Notes: a model not told the origin generated them from the letters alone. A stretch of DNA of 47,440 nucleotides from an uncultured Verrucomicrobiota bacterium (GCA_903907995.1 CAIVQH010000038.1:1-47440); one strand, 5' to 3'; shown: positions 1 through 8,800, counted from the stretch's first letter. Program-made: numbers and translations.

Positions 1-122
1 ACATGCGCCGCGAAGTCGCCGCCTGGCAAACCAGCCGCAACACCCGTGGCGCCCCGGTCAACTGGCGCTTCACCACCCCAGACGCTCGCATCAAACTCTT
101 TCGACTTTATCCGAAACTATAG
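1..122 (+). CDS. IS630-family transposase, C-terminal end only (partial)
   Basis: An open frame running in from the left edge (codons in phase with position 3) ends at TAG 120-122. Its last residues read VNWRFTTPDARIKLFRLYP, the typical C-terminal signature of IS630/Tc1-type DDE transposases. The catalytic DDE residues would lie upstream of the window, so intactness cannot be judged. It lies immediately left of the ietAS pair, on the opposite strand and tail to tail with ietS, which fits an accessory region. I could not identify the right inverted repeat of the element in 123-190, because the left end needed for comparison is outside the window. Confidence 0.75.
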   Translation, partial: MRREVAAWQTSRNTRGAPVNWRFTTPDARIKLFRLYPKL

Positions 123-190
123 ACGTTACAGGATACTAGGTGGGATCACCATGCCGACTAGTTTCGTATCCGCCACCATGCTTGACGGTC

Positions 191-2788
191 TCATGCCGGA
201 ATCGCGATCCGAGTTTCGGCCTCGGCAACCTGAATTTCGTTCCGGATGAGTGTGTAAATTGGCACTTCGCCCTGCATCACTTCAAAGGACACGGCAAGGC
301 AGTAGCGAGCTGTTCCAGCGCCATCTCGATGGTTCCACCCTTTGTGTGCTCGAACAGCGATGGCAAACTCTTCTGGCAAATCGAACGAATTGAAAACGGC
401 CCAATCCTTCTGAACAGATCCATGATTCCGGCTCGTTTCTTGAACCTCTCCCCGGTCATCGCGTGTGTGCAACATCCAAGGGAAATTCTCGTAGGCAGAA
501 CGACCGCCGCTTTGCATCCGAGCCGTGAATTCATCTATAGGTTCACCAAGCCGACTCGCTTCCCAGTCGAGCCAAGTTTCCAAATACCCTGTGCGCCGCG
601 CGCGAGTGCGACGGGGCAAGGCCGTGTAAGCCAGCGTCACATCGATCCGAATCCGCGCCTCCAACGCCGCGTTGCGCAGTTCTTGTGGAATATTAATCGT
701 ATACATGTGCAGTTGCTTGCTCGGCAGCATTTGCGCATCCGAAGTGATCAAGGTAACGCGTCTTTCAGAATTAGTCGTTGCCCGCTCCAACGATGGAAGA
801 CCGTAACCGATCAACTTGAGCACCTTGTCCTTGTTCGCTTCAAGTTCGGTCCAGGCGGGCCAGCGGGCACTTTGCACAATCAAAGCTCGATATAATAACG
901 GCGACGCATCCGGGAAAATGTTCTGAAGGTGCGCCGCGATGTGTGTGACCTTGGGCGCGGCGAATGACGTGCCTGCGCCGTCTTTCGAGTAGGCTGGCTG
1001 ACCGTGCATTGTCGAGTTGAGCAGTTCAACCGCAACCTCTGGACGAACACGAACAAGGCGGGGAGGATTCTTGGCATAGACCAAGTCACCGCCGAGTTCG
1101 ACTACCTCCGGCTTAACGACAGACCATGGCTCGCCGTAGCCAGCGCGGCTGAAACCAGAGGGAAGGTGTTCCCCAGTAGCGAAGGAGCGCGTGTTTGCAT
1201 CCTCAAAAACTCCGGCGCTAACCGAACCGACAGTCAGCGCGTGAAGACTCTGTGCGGGATTCGCCACCCGCATCGAAGCTTCCAACTGATGTTCGGGAGG
1301 CTGTCGTCCAGCGTCCAGGTGGGCGCGCAAGCCCGGATTAGCTAGATCGCCATTGTCATAGCGGTTTTGGTTTCCTGCCGACTGGATAAACAAGACCTCC
1401 TTTTCGTGGGAAAGCTGATCCAACTTGGCCGCCCATGAAGTCATGCGCTGCTTGGGGCAAGGCACATTCGCGTTGATCGAGTGGTTGAAAATCTTGGTGA
1501 ACTTCGGCGCGGTATGGAAATGAGCCACTACCTCATGGAGATATTCCTCCGGCGGAAGCGCGTCGGGCAACTTGTTATTCTCATCCAACACGCGGGCATT
1601 TTGAATCCACGCAACTGGTTCGACCTCGCCAGTAATGGGAATTGTGTCGGGATAGAGAACTGCTCCGGCGACCCGCGTGCCGTGGCCTTGCGGGGAAACA
1701 TAATCAGCCACCTCATCCGGTTGGACGCCCGGCAAAAAACAGCGGCTGGTATCGGAATCAATCGCCGGTTCAAGCCACCGATGCCCTTCCTGAATGCCAC
1801 TGTCGATGACACATACGGTGGATGCATCTAAAGCCGGTGGATGCACTACAGGTTGCGGCTGAACTTGCCGCCCGTGACCCTCACCGGCGACCTGCTGCAA
1901 CTCGGGAGGGAGGGCAACCTCGAACAAATGGGCGAAATTCAAAATCACGTCCCGAAAGCCCGCGCCGCTCATTCGCACGCGCACCTGCACGCTGTCGGGA
2001 AACACCATGCCGTGTTCCGCTTGCAGTGGGGGATCGGCGATCATCCCGGAAATTATCTCACCCCCATAGTTTTGTATGAACTGATTCAGTTCGCTCACGC
2101 GCGCATCGGCATTTTCATCCCATTCTATGTTGGCCTGATTCCATGCTTCGCTGCGTTGCGTTTCTCGACGCCGCAAAAATTCCTCTCTTGATTCGGCCCT
2201 TCTCTGTCTCACCGACGGCCACGTCACGTCCCTCGTACTGGTGGCGGTCTGAATGCCTAAATCGAAAACGTAGGTCGTGAGGTCTGCCAATGGCCATTGT
2301 AGGTAGACTTCGGGAGCGAGAATGCTCTTCAAACGTCGCTGGTCATCCGGCCTTTCGTAAATGTCCAATAGAGACGAACCGGCAACGAGACCGCCCGTAC
2401 CGGTTTCAAATTCCCTCAAAATCTCTTCCAGCTTGGTGAATTGAAGGTCCACCGAAGAAACCAGCATCAAGCCTTCCTCGGTTTCCGCGACCAACTCCAC
2501 GCCGAGTGCATGAACAAGCTGGTCCACGTCCGCACCTTCGGGTAGCCGGAGCAGGAAACCCCGGTCTGCTGGGATCACGGGCAAACCATTCTCCGCGCGC
2601 AATCGACGGAGGTCCGCATCTGCTTGCCGCATGTTACCAAGAATGCCGCGAATCCGGTTTGCGTGGCCTCCGGGATTATCGCGGTTAGCCTCAATCTCGG
2701 GATTCCTGCGCGGCCCTCCCTGAAAGTGTGGTTCGTAAGCGCCGCTGAACGTCAGATGGAGATGCGGAAAATCTGGAGGGACGGGCAT
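191..2788 (-). CDS. ietS: Subtilisin-like serine peptidase of the IetAS anti-phage pair
   Basis: An 865-residue S8-family peptidase. The catalytic triad is visible: Asp329 in VIDSGI, His369 in GHGTRVAG and Ser608 in GTSFAAP, with oxyanion Asn473 in SAGN. About 300 residues of unassigned sequence precede the protease domain and about 230 follow it; no signal peptide is seen, so it should act in the cytoplasm. The start lies 5 bp after the stop of an AAA ATPase gene, so the two are co-transcribed. A subtilase paired with a small AAA+ ATPase matches the IetAS defence system described in large-scale defence screens. The presumed mechanism is proteolysis of a host or phage protein controlled by the ATPase; the target is not known from the sequence. 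Confidence 0.85.
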   Translation of the reverse strand: MPVPPDFPHLHLTFSGAYEPHFQGGPRRNPEIEANRDNPGGHANRIRGILGNMRQADADLRRLRAENGLPVIPADRGFLLRLPEGADVDQLVHALGVELVAETEEGLMLVSSVDLQFTKLEEILREFETGTGGLVAGSSLLDIYERPDDQRRLKSILAPEVYLQWPLADLTTYVFDLGIQTATSTRDVTWPSVRQRRAESREEFLRRRETQRSEAWNQANIEWDENADARVSELNQFIQNYGGEIISGMIADPPLQAEHGMVFPDSVQVRVRMSGAGFRDVILNFAHLFEVALPPELQQVAGEGHGRQVQPQPVVHPPALDASTVCVIDSGIQEGHRWLEPAIDSDTSRCFLPGVQPDEVADYVSPQGHGTRVAGAVLYPDTIPITGEVEPVAWIQNARVLDENNKLPDALPPEEYLHEVVAHFHTAPKFTKIFNHSINANVPCPKQRMTSWAAKLDQLSHEKEVLFIQSAGNQNRYDNGDLANPGLRAHLDAGRQPPEHQLEASMRVANPAQSLHALTVGSVSAGVFEDANTRSFATGEHLPSGFSRAGYGEPWSVVKPEVVELGGDLVYAKNPPRLVRVRPEVAVELLNSTMHGQPAYSKDGAGTSFAAPKVTHIAAHLQNIFPDASPLLYRALIVQSARWPAWTELEANKDKVLKLIGYGLPSLERATTNSERRVTLITSDAQMLPSKQLHMYTINIPQELRNAALEARIRIDVTLAYTALPRRTRARRTGYLETWLDWEASRLGEPIDEFTARMQSGGRSAYENFPWMLHTRDDRGEVQETSRNHGSVQKDWAVFNSFDLPEEFAIAVRAHKGWNHRDGAGTARYCLAVSFEVMQGEVPIYTLIRNEIQVAEAETRIAIPA

Positions 2789-2793
2789 AAGGT

Positions 2794-3777
2794 TCAGGAA
2801 GCTTGGTGACGCTCCTGAACCTCGGCGAGCGCATGCCGGATGTCCCCGTCAATGACCCGCCGCCGCCCTTCCAGAACGCAATGTTTAGCTGCACTCTGCG
2901 CAACGTGGACCACATCCGATCCCGACATACCGTCCATGGCACGCGCAATCTCCCGCCAGCCGATGGCGGAGTCCGTTTCTATCGACGAAAGCGTGGTTTC
3001 TAACAGGCGGCAAATTTCCGGTATGCCGGGCAGCGGTACTTTCAACACCTCGTCGAAACGCCGGAATAGCGCAGAATCGAGCGCGGAATCGAGATTCGTG
3101 GCGGCGATCACCAAGCCATCGCCGCTGTAGCCTTCCAGCATTTCCAGCAAAGCGTTGGTGATGCGCGTAACCTCGCCGACATCATTCCGCTCCGTGCGGG
3201 AACGAGCAAGGGTGTCGCACTCGTCCAGGAACAATGCGCACGGGGAAGCTTGGGCGGCATCGAATACCTTCCGCAGGTTCGCAAGCGTCTCGCCAAAATA
3301 CGAGGACAGCAACGTGTCGAACCGCACCTTGCGGAGCGGCAGGCCAGTGTTCCAAGCGAGGCGCTCCGCGCCCAGGCTCTTGCCGCAACCGGGCGGACCG
3401 TAAAGCAGAATGCGATGACGCGGTTTCAAGCCGTGCTTGGCCAGGCGGGTACGCGCGGCAAATTCCCTTTCGATCCTGTGGAAGCGCCGCTCCACAACGT
3501 CCGGAAGAACTATCTGATGCCGGAGCTTGTCCACCGGGATTTCCAGAACCAACAGTGCGGAATCGCGGCGACTGGTCGGAAGACGTTGGAGTGTGCCAGG
3601 GGCGGGAACGGCTTTGCCCTGCGGTGCGTCCGTAAGTATGCGCTCCAACTCCTTGGCAACACGGCCATGGCCCTGTTTCTTTTCCTCCTCGATGACACGA
3701 CGGCACAGGGTATCCACGTCGGCGTTTGAGCCTGACTGGATCACGCGAAAAAGGCGTTTCATCAGCGTCGCGTTCAT
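2794..3777 (-). CDS. ietA: AAA+ ATPase of the IetAS anti-phage pair
   Basis: A 327-residue single-domain AAA+ ATPase of the FtsH/katanin-like type. Walker A is GPPGCGKS (127-134), Walker B ALFLDECD (181-188), sensor-1 Asn lies in ATN (226-228) and the arginine-finger segment is RRFD (239-242). The first 90 residues form a helical N-terminus ahead of the ATPase core. It is the first gene of a two-gene minus-strand operon with ietS, 5 bp apart. By analogy with other ATPase-protease defence pairs it probably senses infection or gates the protease (inference). Both genes lie between an IS630 remnant and a tRNA-Gly-derived attachment site. Confidence 0.85.
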   Translation of the reverse strand: MNATLMKRLFRVIQSGSNADVDTLCRRVIEEEKKQGHGRVAKELERILTDAPQGKAVPAPGTLQRLPTSRRDSALLVLEIPVDKLRHQIVLPDVVERRFHRIEREFAARTRLAKHGLKPRHRILLYGPPGCGKSLGAERLAWNTGLPLRKVRFDTLLSSYFGETLANLRKVFDAAQASPCALFLDECDTLARSRTERNDVGEVTRITNALLEMLEGYSGDGLVIAATNLDSALDSALFRRFDEVLKVPLPGIPEICRLLETTLSSIETDSAIGWREIARAMDGMSGSDVVHVAQSAAKHCVLEGRRRVIDGDIRHALAEVQERHQAS

Positions 3778-4108
3778 GTTGTCAACACTTTACCGATTTG
3801 GCCGCGAATTGGGAATCTTTGTGTTTAGGCCGCGTTCGGCTTTATCGCCGTCATTCGAAGTCGCTGCGACCGCGCTCAGGATTCACCTCCAATTGCGTAG
3901 TCGAGTGAGTGCAAGCTTCGATGGTTGAACTCTCACGAACTCAGCCAGGTCGCCAGATCTGAACGGAGACGTATTGACCGTCGTGTTGAAGGGGCCGGTC
4001 TCGGAAAAATCGTCCAGCCAAGCCCGAACCCGGGTGAAACGGGGTTCTTGAGGTGCTGAAAGCGAGGGGCGACCGAACTATTTTCGAGGGACGGGAAGGC
4101 CGTGAATC
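3778..4108. other. Non-coding leader of ietAS and island junction
   Basis: About 330 bp without a credible gene. It should contain the ietA promoter (minus strand), but no clear -35/-10 pair stands out. Its right end runs into the attachment-like repeat that starts at 4109. Confidence 0.4.
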
Positions 4109-4182
4109 ACTTGCACTTTACTTGCACCTCCTCGTAACTCGTTGATAATCAATGGAGCGGGTGAAGGGAATCGAACCCTCGT
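4109..4182. repeat. Attachment-site-like repeat, left copy (truncated tRNA-Gly 3' end)
   Basis: Positions 4151-4182 are 32 bp identical to 9127-9158, which is the T-arm and 3' acceptor strand, CCA included, of the intact tRNA-Gly plus two flanking bases. The match extends leftward without gaps to 4109: ACTTGCACTTTACTTGCAC is identical in both copies, and the next 23 bp differ at six sites, giving 68/74 identities overall. Only the 3' part of the tRNA is present, so this is not a functional tRNA. This is the classic outcome of tyrosine-recombinase integration into a tRNA gene. Confidence 0.85.
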
Positions 4183-4324
4183 GATTATTACCAAAGTGGA
4201 TTCATGGGAAAATCCCATGATTCAAAGGCGAAAGTGGAGCGAAACAATACATTCTAGACCAACCTACGGACTTGGACCGAACTCCTCACCACTGAAAACC
4301 ACTCCTGGCCGCACCATGGTGTGA
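4183..4324. other. Spacer downstream of the primase-helicase gene with a perfect hairpin
   Basis: Between the attachment repeat and the primase-helicase stop codon lies a perfect 8-bp hairpin: TCATGGGA at 4202-4209 and TCCCATGA at 4213-4220 with an AAA loop. It is not followed by a clear U-tract, so a terminator role is only possible. Nothing else is recognised. Confidence 0.4.
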
Positions 4325-6787
4325 TCACAAAGGGGCGCGGATTGCGTAACCGACGGCCTCGTAGCCGCGCACTCTTTTGGAATACATCTTGGCAAGAACC
4401 GGCTCGGCGTCGTCCACATAATCGTAAACGATGACTTCGCGCTTGCGTTCGTGAAGACGATGGAGGCGACCGACATATTGTTGGAGCGTCCCGCGCCAGG
4501 AAATCGGCATGGCCAGGAAGAGCGTGTCGAGGCGGGCGTCGTCGAAGCCTTCACCGATGTAGCGCCCTGTGGCGAGCAGAACTCGTTCTTCACCGTCGGG
4601 AATCGCCTTCAGTTGTTCGGCGACGGCTCTCCGTTGCTTCGCCCCCATGCCGCCCTTCAATACCACAACGTTTTTCACCAGAGCGGCAATTCTGGAGGCG
4701 AATTCGTCCACTTGGCTGGTGCGTTCTGTGAGCAGAATCGGGGAGCGTCCCGCTTGGATGCAGGTCAACAGGTCCTCGAAAATGAGATCGTTGCGAGACT
4801 TGTTTCCGGCCAGCGCGGCATACAACTCATGCATTTCGGGTTTTTCCACCGAGGGCGGCATTCGAAAATTGGTCGGGCGGGGAATGACACTGTGGGTGAA
4901 CGGTCGCGCGAGGGCCTGCTCCTTTGCGTTCACACGATGACGGATCGGCCCGCACTGCATCACGATAATCGGGTGATGGCCATCCTTGCGCTGCGGTGTC
5001 GCGGTGAGGCCGGTGACGTAACGCGCTTTCACTTGCCGGAGAACCTGCTCAAAGCTCACGGCGGAAAGATGGTGGCACTCATCCACGATGACGTGGCCAT
5101 AGTTGGCAACCAGATCGTCCACGACCTGCTGTCGATTCAGACTCTGGATAACCGCAACATCAATCCTCCCGTTCGGGCTTCGTCGTCCTCCGCCAATCTG
5201 CCCGATGCTCTTGACGGGCAGATCAAAGAATGACGCTAGTCGCTCGCGCCATTGGTCCAAAAGTTGGCGGCGATGCACTAGCACCAAGGTATTTGTTTTC
5301 CGGGCGGCAATCAGCCATGCGGCCACGACTGTTTTTCCAAAAGCTGTCGTGGCGGACAAGATGCCGTCATCGTGGGCCAGCATGTCGTTGGCGGCGGCTT
5401 GTTGGTCGGGCCGAAGCTGGCCGTGAAAGGTCACGTCAAGCTGCTGACCGGCGAATCGCTGATCGTCGAGGTCCACAGCCACCTTGTGTGATTCGAGCAG
5501 CGCGATGATTTCTCCCAGACAACCGCGTGGCAAGGCGACGTGTTTCGAAAACTCCTCAGCACAGCGAATGACACGCGGCTTGTCGAAGGTGGACAGTCGC
5601 ATGGCCTGGGCGCGATAGAACTCCGGGTTTTGAAACGCGGCGAGCCGATGCAACCGGTTCAACATTGCGGACGGCAATCCTTCCGTTTCGACGAAGACCA
5701 GATTACCCCGAACAACGCGCGCCTTCGCTGGCAAAGGACCGGAGATGACCTCGTCCATCTTCTTGCGGGATGGAGGCAGGGTCCACGGATCTTCCGTTTG
5801 TTCCTCGTCCGTCACACTCCGGCGGACACCGATGATATCGCCGCTCCTTTCGGCCTCGCGCACAACACTCTCGACTTCTCCCAAATCCATCCGTCGGATG
5901 CCCGACAACGCTGACCACTGGTCAGGGTGTGGGTTGAGTTCGGCGTCGAGAAAAACACTGTTGCCATGCCCGCGCGGCACATGTTGCAACGGTAGGGCGA
6001 TGAGATTGCCGAAGCCGCCTTTGGGCATGGTGTCCTGGCTCGGAAAGAAGCGGTCGTAGGAATCGAGACCCAATTGATGCCGTCGCTCCATGGTCCGGGT
6101 CAGAATGGCCGCGCCGAGTTTTCGGGCGAGTCGGGCGGGCAAGGGCGAGGCAAAGAAAATCCAGATGTGGCCGCCGCGTCCGGAGCGTGACCGTTCGAGC
6201 AGCGCGGGCACTTTCCACTCGCCACATGTGTGGAGATACGCCCGCACATCTTCCTGCCAGGTCGTTTTGTCAAAATCAGCGGCGAGGAAAAAGCACGTCT
6301 CATCGGCCAACAGCGGGTAAACGCCCGCCGTGAGTTTGCCCATCAGATGGTCCTGAATGACCTGGTCGGTCAATGGGAAGTATTCCTGCGGTTCTTCCGA
6401 ATGCTTGGGGAACGATTTGCCCCAAACCCTTCGGCACGCGGGGGAATATCCCGCCTTTCCATTGCGTCCCTCCCATCGCACTGCATAAACGTCTTCGCGC
6501 CCGCGAAATAGGCTGAGGAAAAACTTCACCTTTTCTTCCGGGCTGGACTTGGCGGTTACCATGCCTGCCGGGGCGGGCGCAGCAGCGGGCGGCACCGCAA
6601 TTTCCGGGACCGGCATCTCCAATCGGCCACGCAACTGCCGATTCTCCTCGCGCAGCCGTTCGCACTCCGCAAGCGCTTCCGCAAGTTTTGCGTCATTGGA
6701 GCCGGATGCGCTCATCGTGGAGATCGCCCGCTCATGCCAAATGCACCCGCAGTCGTGGCGCCAAAAACGCGCTGCTCGTTTGCCCAT
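4325..6787 (-). CDS. Archaeo-eukaryotic-type primase (TOTE class) fused to SF2 helicase
   Basis: An 820-residue fusion. After a short coiled-coil segment (about 31-57) comes a primase-polymerase domain (about 85-300) with the metal-binding DFD in FFLAADFDKT (D171, D173) and the RSGRGGHIWIFF motif (H207). From about 455 there is an SF2 helicase: DQQ motif, Walker A TAFGKT (481-486), Walker B VDECHHL (568-574), motif III TGLTATPQRKDG, motif VI QYVGRLHR (770-777). This layout matches proteins annotated as TOTE conflict-system primase/helicases, thought to act in anti-mobile-element conflict; biochemical function is not established. The start is uncertain: ATG 6787 lies 9 bp after the upstream stop, but Met25 (6715) may be the true start, since the first 24 residues look unlike a domain. 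It is the last gene of the AbiE-like unit. Confidence 0.85.
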   Translation of the reverse strand: MGKRAARFWRHDCGCIWHERAISTMSASGSNDAKLAEALAECERLREENRQLRGRLEMPVPEIAVPPAAAPAPAGMVTAKSSPEEKVKFFLSLFRGREDVYAVRWEGRNGKAGYSPACRRVWGKSFPKHSEEPQEYFPLTDQVIQDHLMGKLTAGVYPLLADETCFFLAADFDKTTWQEDVRAYLHTCGEWKVPALLERSRSGRGGHIWIFFASPLPARLARKLGAAILTRTMERRHQLGLDSYDRFFPSQDTMPKGGFGNLIALPLQHVPRGHGNSVFLDAELNPHPDQWSALSGIRRMDLGEVESVVREAERSGDIIGVRRSVTDEEQTEDPWTLPPSRKKMDEVISGPLPAKARVVRGNLVFVETEGLPSAMLNRLHRLAAFQNPEFYRAQAMRLSTFDKPRVIRCAEEFSKHVALPRGCLGEIIALLESHKVAVDLDDQRFAGQQLDVTFHGQLRPDQQAAANDMLAHDDGILSATTAFGKTVVAAWLIAARKTNTLVLVHRRQLLDQWRERLASFFDLPVKSIGQIGGGRRSPNGRIDVAVIQSLNRQQVVDDLVANYGHVIVDECHHLSAVSFEQVLRQVKARYVTGLTATPQRKDGHHPIIVMQCGPIRHRVNAKEQALARPFTHSVIPRPTNFRMPPSVEKPEMHELYAALAGNKSRNDLIFEDLLTCIQAGRSPILLTERTSQVDEFASRIAALVKNVVVLKGGMGAKQRRAVAEQLKAIPDGEERVLLATGRYIGEGFDDARLDTLFLAMPISWRGTLQQYVGRLHRLHERKREVIVYDYVDDAEPVLAKMYSKRVRGYEAVGYAIRAPL

Positions 6788-6796
6788 TTTGATCAG

Positions 6797-7630
6797 TCAT
6801 AACAGACTCAGAAATCGATGCACCAGTTCGTAGGCGCGACGGGCGTGCATTGCCTGAGTGTCGGCGTCAGGCGCAGAATGGAACTCCACCAGTTGCTGCG
6901 GACCGAAGGCAGCCACGCTGGTGAACTTCTCCCGTAGAATCTCAATCGCTTTGGCGATGTTCTTCTCCCCGGCTCGATTCCTCCACCCTTCGGCCAGTTT
7001 GTTCATTCCCGCCGGGAAGTGTTCCAGACAGTAGCAGAAGTCGTAGGTATCCTTCGGCTTGTCTCGGCCACCGATGGCGTGCGCCTTCATCACCAGAAAA
7101 TCGGCCAAGGAAGCAACCCGTAGTCGGACAGTGTTCGTCGCACCACGCACATTTTCGCCCGAGATCGTGAGTTCGTCTGGATTGTGGAATGCCTCACTGC
7201 AAGCGTCGATCTGGAGCACTCGAAAATCTTGGAGCAGCTTGGGATTGTTCTTCTTCAGCTTGACCGCTTTAGGTGCAAGAAATTCCACCTCCACTTGCAC
7301 GGGCTTTTCTCCGTCCTTGAGGTCCACCTCGACCACTAATTGGAAATCCTTCTCGCCAACGCGATAGCGTTTCGTGTCCAGCAACAGCTTCACCAATTCG
7401 GCGTAACGCCCATCGTTCAGTTTGGCGGCATCCAAAGCCAAGTCCACGTCGATGCTGCCCACGTGCGGCTCGTCGGCGTCCGGCAACAACAAGTCCGGCG
7501 TCCATCCACCCACCACCACGAGACAATCCACGAAGGACGCAAGCACCTGGCCCACGTCCACCAAGACGCGCCGCGCTGCCATCGTTTGTCGCTGGCTGTA
7601 GTCCGACTCGTTCCGGGGCTCGGGCGTCAT
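6797..7630 (-). CDS. AbiEii-like nucleotidyltransferase toxin
   Basis: A 277-residue protein of the minimal nucleotidyltransferase fold. It shows the GG motif in VVVGGW (41-42) and the hG-S-x-D-x-D motif GSIDVDL (S59, D61, D63), followed by a helical C-terminal half. Start: ATG at 7630 overlaps the stop of the upstream regulator as ATGA, implying translational coupling; a longer start at 7654 is open but less likely. Type IV AbiE toxins are nucleotidyltransferases that block growth, and the gene pair order (regulator first) fits that family. The product is therefore likely the toxin half of a type IV toxin-antitoxin or abortive-infection pair, with acceptor (tRNA or protein) unknown. Confidence 0.75.
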   Translation of the reverse strand: MTPEPRNESDYSQRQTMAARRVLVDVGQVLASFVDCLVVVGGWTPDLLLPDADEPHVGSIDVDLALDAAKLNDGRYAELVKLLLDTKRYRVGEKDFQLVVEVDLKDGEKPVQVEVEFLAPKAVKLKKNNPKLLQDFRVLQIDACSEAFHNPDELTISGENVRGATNTVRLRVASLADFLVMKAHAIGGRDKPKDTYDFCYCLEHFPAGMNKLAEGWRNRAGEKNIAKAIEILREKFTSVAAFGPQQLVEFHSAPDADTQAMHARRAYELVHRFLSLL

Positions 7631-8751
7631 ACGTTCAGCCCTCGCAGTTTCCATTCTGGCTTCAGGCGTTGATTCAATAGCGCCTCCGCCGCTTCTTCAC
7701 CGCGGCCACCACAGTGATACAAATCCACATACGTCTGCACCGCGTTGGTGCAACTCATCCGGTTGTCGCCCATCGTTCCTCCATCGCCCAAATAGAACAC
7801 GCCGTCGTCGTCTGGAATCAGCACCACGAGGTTTTCGCCCGAGTCCACGCGCTTGGCTTCAACCAGTGCTTCGAACTTGGATACGTCCTGCTCGCGAACA
7901 TACATCCACGTCTTGGGCTGGCGCACGTGTGGCGCTTGAAATTCCGCCGCTGAAAATGCCGCGTAGGCTGCGAAGCCGCCGGTCTGCAAGCCGAGTCCGG
8001 CCAGCGCATCGCGGAGTTTCTTTCCCTGCAACAAGGTGAAATAGCCACGTCGCTCATGCCGCTCAAAGCGATAGGCGTCCCGCCATGCGAACAACAGCCT
8101 CAGCGGGTCGCGCAACCGAAAGCCGCCGTCCTCAGTGCCCTCGACGAACGCCTCGTCGCGCAAATGGCGCACCACCTTGTTCACCAAGCCAAGGCTCACA
8201 TTCGGCTGGCAGTGGTTCTGCATTTCCCGTTGTGTCCACCGCATCCCGGCATGATCCGGCAGGAGCAGCGCGCGGATGACACGCCCCGCCTCCCGCGTGC
8301 TCAGGTTTGCCGTTGGGCGTGGGCGCACATGCACTGATTCGTTGCCCGTGCGCTGAAGATGAAGCAGGCCGGGAACATCCAGCAGGTGGTTTCCCGCCAA
8401 GTCGAACCAGCTCCATCCGTGTTCCGCGCACAACTCGGCCACACGGGGCGACACCCACGGCAACGCCAGCACCGGAACAACCACTTTGGGCCCGCCGAGC
8501 GGTGAAAAGGTTCTGTCCGCCAGCGTCCGGAAAACGCTCGGGCGCAACTCGCCTTTGCATTCCACGCACAACGCCGCCTCGCCCCCGCCGGGCAGCGGGA
8601 CGGTGGCCAACAAATCGAATCCGGCGTCCGACACGCCACCCACAGGCTCCACCTGCCAGCCGCGCAGCCAGTCCACGCCGCGCAGCAATTCCTCCAGCTT
8701 CGCCGCTAGAGCTTTCTCCAACGCCGCTCCAGAGAGAACCTTCATGTTCAT
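7627..8751 (-). CDS. AbiEi-family antitoxin / transcriptional regulator (AbiEi_2 type)
   Basis: About 374 residues. An N-terminal nuclease-like alpha/beta region (LCVECKGELRPS) is followed by a winged-helix segment (LLLPDHAGMRWTQREMQNHCQPNVSLGLVNKVVRHL) and a C-terminal AbiEi-like domain. The frame is open up to 8970, but the extra N-terminus is arginine-rich and non-conserved in look. ATG 8751 (or 8745) lies just downstream of a perfect operator palindrome, which argues for the short start. The stop overlaps the toxin gene start by 4 bp (ATGA). AbiEi proteins neutralise the toxin indirectly and repress their own promoter by binding inverted repeats, so this gene probably controls the whole three-gene unit. 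Confidence 0.75.
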   Translation of the reverse strand: MNMKVLSGAALEKALAAKLEELLRGVDWLRGWQVEPVGGVSDAGFDLLATVPLPGGGEAALCVECKGELRPSVFRTLADRTFSPLGGPKVVVPVLALPWVSPRVAELCAEHGWSWFDLAGNHLLDVPGLLHLQRTGNESVHVRPRPTANLSTREAGRVIRALLLPDHAGMRWTQREMQNHCQPNVSLGLVNKVVRHLRDEAFVEGTEDGGFRLRDPLRLLFAWRDAYRFERHERRGYFTLLQGKKLRDALAGLGLQTGGFAAYAAFSAAEFQAPHVRQPKTWMYVREQDVSKFEALVEAKRVDSGENLVVLIPDDDGVFYLGDGGTMGDNRMSCTNAVQTYVDLYHCGGRGEEAAEALLNQRLKPEWKLRGLNV

Positions 8752-8762
8752 GATATGGCCTG

Positions 8763-8800
8763 TGTTCACCGTATCGTGAACATGCCTAAAAACGTGAACA
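8763..8800 (-). promoter_or_regulatory. Operator palindrome upstream of the AbiEi-like gene
   Basis: A perfect 7-bp inverted repeat, TGTTCAC (8763-8769) and GTGAACA (8776-8782), with a 6-bp spacer. A third half-site GTGAACA lies at 8794-8800, exactly 18 bp from the second. The site ends 11 bp upstream of ATG 8751, where an autorepressor would block transcription. AbiEi regulators of known systems bind inverted repeats at their own promoters, so this is the expected arrangement. Confidence 0.75.

Noticed and set aside
4142-4324. Small plus-strand reading frame starting MIINGAGEGNRTLV
   Set aside because: It is the antisense translation of a tRNA 3' end; this peptide is a well-known annotation artefact. 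The DNA is the attachment repeat.
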